From: Cardinalis cardinalis
Lineage: Eukaryota > Chordata > Aves > Passeriformes > Cardinalidae
Assembly (NCBI GenBank): GCA_014549065.1
Contig: JACDOX010000015.1
Location: 4,457,688-4,521,687 of the forward strand
Reading direction: 5' to 3'
Length of the DNA: 64,000 bases
Shown: positions 60,001 to 64,000 of the stretch, piece by piece
How the letters are laid out: the number at the start of each line of letters is the position of its first letter
How positions within the stretch are numbered: the first letter of the stretch is position 1
The notes under the pieces: model-generated
Told to the model about the DNA's origin: nothing
The model's input: the letters and a program-made list of their open reading frames with translations, nothing else
The model's database searches: none
Position numbers and translations under genes: made by a program

Positions 60001-62985
60001 TGGCCTTTCTCCCAAGTGAAACTGACACAAATTTTGTTAGCACTAATGTCTCTGCAGCATGCACATCCAACTGCACACACATTGACACACACAGACAGTC
60101 ATACACAGATGAACAATGGCAACAAGAGAAAAAAAAGAGAAAAAAAATTAAAAAAATGCAACTCTCATTTTAAATCCAAGTCTCAGACTCCAGTGGAGCT
60201 GGGCTAATTTACACCAGCTGAGAATGCTCTTGTATTTATTTTAGAAAAGATGCAATTTTGTCCTAACAAGCAGTTTGCAAGGCCTACTTGATTGATTTAG
60301 TTAACTCTGGCTTTATTACAGCTTAATGTGTTCACATCACTATTGTTAAAGTTGTTTCAGCACTTCTATTATTACTGCCTAGTTTTTGGCATTTGAAAGT
60401 TTATAATAATAATAACAACAGTATTTTGTACTTTTATAGCATCTTTCTTCTGAGGAACTCGAAGAGCTTTGCAAACAATAATTACTCCTTACAACTCCTT
60501 GGTATAGCAGATTATATTGGAGCACATTTTACTGGCAGTTCACATTCTGATCTCAGTTCACATCAGTGTACATGCAAACTATCTACACTACAAATGTGGT
60601 TTAGATTCCTTATAAAATAAGAACAAAACCAGAATGCACTATTCAAGAGCTGCTGCTACCCCAGAAAAAANTTTCACAGTCCTGATTCCCTCTCCCCAGT
60701 ACCAATATTTAAAACACTGGGCTTGCTTCAAAACCTGNGCTTCTCTCTGGTCACTGTAGCAGNAAAGGCTTGAGGAAACTGCCTNAAGCAGGTGATGAGA
60801 CAATCCCTTTTACAAAGAAAACTTCTCCTGGCTCTACAGAATCATCTCTTCCTATTTCTACTGGGGTCTGTACTGTAAGGAAAAAAAAATGATGTTGAGC
60901 AATCTGGAGCAAGATGCCTGTTATTTTTAGCAGAATTAAGAGAGATTCTGAAGCTACTCTCTTTTACACTGGTGAACAAGCTAGTCCTATATTTAGTGTT
61001 TGGGACTAAGGAATAGACAGCTAAGCATGCTCCACTTTGAAACACAATCATGAGAAATCAGACCCCCTCTAGTAATACATGAACTGGTAAAAAATCTGGA
61101 TTTGGGCTAAATATTTACATTCTATTTCTTCGAAGACATTTTAAAAAGTGAATTAAAAGGGAAAAAAGGTTTTTTAAAAAGTGCAAGCAAAAAGTGCTTA
61201 GCACTGGTGTTTTTTCATTCACTAATGCAAACCACAACAACCAAATATCAAACACAAAAGAAGAATTGTAGCACAGTAAAAGCTTTGAATTTAGGTACCC
61301 TGAATGAGAAATGTGAATAAATTAATTTCTTTGATTTAAGCTGTGAAAATGAACTAGTTGAAAATGTCATTTTAATTTCAGATCAACCTGAATTTTTTAT
61401 TTTAAATTATTGACACATATGATTTAACTTTGAAAGCTTTTTTTTTTTAAATTTAGATTCAACTAATACCAAGTAACATTTTTTGGAACAAAAAATGCAA
61501 ATTTCGAACAATACTCCTCATTTTATGAATAGTTCAGGTCCACTGAAAAGTGCATTTTTCTGTCAAAAGAAGAGAATCAAAAAGAAGCCTTCTGTTCTGA
61601 TTAGAGTGAGATCTTATCACTTTCATCATTATAAGAAACATATACACAATTCAAGATGAACTTTCTACTGTTTCACCCCTCATAATAAGAGTATTTACAG
61701 AAAGGAAAAAGATTCATTAGATAATTTGTCAGAGCACAGATTTGCCCTGCATGGCCTTGACCAAGCTGTGATAATAGCTGTGGACTCCTCTACTATTAAA
61801 ACTGGTACTAGACAAGAACTTCAAGTGCATCAACACTTTTCAATGGCAAGCAAAAAAAAAAAAATGCAAATACTCTCCTGCCCTTTTTTTCAGCAATCTG
61901 ACAGCAGACAATAATTCAATTAACTGTCGTACCATCCCCACTACCACTGGAAAGAAAACATCTTTGTCAGGCTGGTAAAAAAAAAAAAAAGAGGTTTCAT
62001 GAAGTAAAAGCTTTAACACAAGGGAAAGCTTCAGTGCTGAAACCAAGGGATATTCTGTCCTTGATTTCAAGAGCTCCTGAATCAGCCATCTTAGACCACA
62101 GAACAAAATGTTGGCTCTCAAAAAAGCAAGCAGAAATTTTNAATTTTCATCCAAGAAATTGGATTTTTGGCTTTTGGCTTCATCTTAGAGAGAAGCCCAA
62201 GGATGATTCTACGGTTCTACAGAATTTTGAAGATACCTCAAAGCAATCAATATCAGAAAAATCAATCAATATCATGATCTAGGTGTTGGAAATTGCAAGA
62301 ATATTTTCAGATCTAGTAAAGTGAAATGGACAGTTGACTAGAAACAGTGGGGAATATTTGCTAAAACCTGAGGACATAGAAATCTATGAGTAGTGTTGTA
62401 GTGTTCATTATGTATAATTATAATTGCTTCCAATTTACTTACAATTGCCTCATCTGGACATGGCCCACAGAAAAAGGCCTGAAATCAGTACTGAAGAAAG
62501 TCTTTGGTAATTAATTGCTTTTTGGAGTTAAACTTCACAGACAAGTATGTTAAAAAACCCAAAACCAAACCAAAACAAAAAGACAAATGGAAAATCCACA
62601 AACAAACAAAGAAAAAATGCATAATAAATCTTTTGGATTAATCTATTTTGTACTCCAAGTTTTGAGTTAAGTGTTAATATTATCATAGTCTGGAAGAAAA
62701 ATAACATCATTGAGGCTTCAAAATGTTTGTGTTTAAACGCTCAAAGAGAGTTACAGTGCATTCAATTCAGAAAAAAACCAGAGCAATCTTAACTCTATCA
62801 CTTCTGACTGGAGTGCAAAACTCAAATCAATTACTCATAAACATTTGTGATAAGATTAATTTAATTTTTTTTCCTTAAACAAAGAGGATAAATTAAAAGA
62901 ATCAGCTTATTCCTTCCTACTCTGTAGTGACAAGATTAAAAATTAAATTTATACATATTTCATTTCTACATAATAAAGCCTTTTG
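57036..62985. other. AT-rich non-coding DNA
   Basis: No gene is recognised; open frames are at most about 104 codons (61840-62154, minus) and lack domains. A low-complexity A-rich stretch lies at 57476-57508, an AT-only-like stretch at about 58820-58912, CA-rich sequence at about 60058-60108, and A runs at about 61850-61864 and 61977-61991. Confidence 0.5.
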
Positions 62986-62989
62986 CAAA

Positions 62990-63340
62990 AGGAAAAAAAT
63001 ACCACAGTTCATCTAATTAAATCAAAGAAAATTGCCTGCAGCAATGCTACAGTATTACAATTAGATGTCTGCCAAAACCAGCCGTTTGAATTCTTAAACA
63101 CCACTCCAGACTTAAATACAAAACACGGTTTTCATTATTTTCTGTGATATCACCAAAATGAGGGGTTTTTTCATCACTATTACGTCAGCCTGGAATGCCT
63201 TTCCCGACTCATTACATATTTTCTTCCGCCTCACAGAAATGTTGTGCATAATAAACGCAGAATACTTTTGCTTTGTTCGCTGTAGGTCTACACATGAGTT
63301 TTGGTAATAATGTTATGGAAATGAAATAACATAGTTTAAA
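62990..63340. other. candidate conserved non-coding element
   Basis: Complex sequence with few simple repeats. It contains a CRE-like TTACGTCA (63180-63187), TTCCCGACTC, TTCTTCCGCC, GTTCGCTG and TAATAAACGC, so CpG is retained in an otherwise CpG-poor area. Open frames are negligible. A regulatory role is plausible but unproven. Confidence 0.3.
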
Positions 63341-64000
63341 AAAAAGATCTGCATTAAAAATTCAAGTTTTGTGTAATTAGTGTAATTTATGTAACGCTTA
63401 AATAGTCTTTGGAACTAGATATGAAAAAATAAAAACCCAAACACAACCCCTACAAGTAGTTGAAGATGATTATTTACAAAAACTGAGGCTATCCACATTT
63501 ACTATTCTTGCACAGCCTGATTAGTAACTCTAATTTAGTATATATTTCGATACATCCAGATCCCAAGGGCCCACACCAAATGCTCAGCCCACACCCCAAC
63601 TTCTTCTATGATCTTGCACAAGTCCTGATATTTTTTCATGTTTGTAAAATGGGAGAATAATGCTTCCTACCTGACAGGGTTGTTGTCAGGTTAAAATCCA
63701 CAGAAGAGTATCAGANACTGAGATACTGGATGGAATAAGGGACAGAGAAAGAGACAGGCTGAAAACAGTGAAGACTGGATAAATAAGTTGCTATGCTACA
63801 GTAAAAAGCAATACATTTAAGCATCGTTCAGTGAAAGCAGAGTTGAGTTTCAAGCTTCTGCTGACTGACAGATGCAAAAATGTACTCCAAAAGCACTAAG
63901 CTAAGTTTCAGCAAAATTATTAACCTCCTAATTAAAATAAACCACTCATATTTGCAAAGCTTTGTGGAGTATAGACAGTAAAGTAATGAAAATAATCCAT
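63341..64000. other. AT-rich non-coding DNA
   Basis: No gene or recognisable repeat. The last 450 bases are slightly less AT-rich, without motifs I can name. Confidence 0.5.

Overview
The window reads as non-coding nuclear DNA from a bird, probably a songbird. Two repeats carry that assignment. The first is a decayed CR1 LINE with the family's characteristic 3' tail (about 1490-2895). The second is a roughly 1 kb solitary LTR of a type common in avian genomes (about 41133-42140, best read on the minus strand). Everything else is AT-rich sequence with homopolymer runs, microsatellites and short local duplications. Isolated single N calls occur every few hundred bases, and one 45-base block of N sits inside a GAAA repeat. 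I found no operon-like gene packing, no rRNA or tRNA, no CRISPR array and no intact protein-coding gene.

Layout: 1-1.5 kb is unique AT-rich DNA. 1.5-2.9 kb is the CR1 copy, 5'-truncated, frameshifted and missing the centre of its reverse transcriptase. 2.9-36 kb is mostly featureless, with a G-quadruplex motif (11.95 kb), a GA repeat (13.45 kb), a TG/TA repeat (17.33 kb), a TAAAA repeat (22.36 kb), a local CpG cluster (22.18 kb) and a T23 run (24.0 kb). 36.26-36.66 kb is a GC-rich block ending in a near-palindromic TATA-like site. 39.18 kb holds a perfect hairpin. 40.6-42.14 kb is GC-rich and includes the LTR. 42.73-42.82 kb holds an alternating purine/pyrimidine tract that runs into a 33-bp tandem duplication. 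45.86-45.95 kb has an exon-like interval. 46.61-46.68 kb is a small foldback. 54.9-57.0 kb is the most information-rich stretch: unusually CpG-retaining, complex sequence on both sides of a purine tract of about 408 bp, followed by an exon-like CpG cluster.

The genes do not work together in any system I can see. Open frames are short (nearly all under 170 codons) and of low-complexity or repeat-like composition. The longest ones fall in the LTR, in the GAAA repeat, or in AT-rich DNA without recognisable domains. The window is best explained as a gene desert or part of a very long intron. Its most plausible functional content is cis-regulatory: several complex, CpG-retaining blocks could be conserved non-coding elements. 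That is inference only, because no alignment could be run. I did not find a convincing previously undescribed system.
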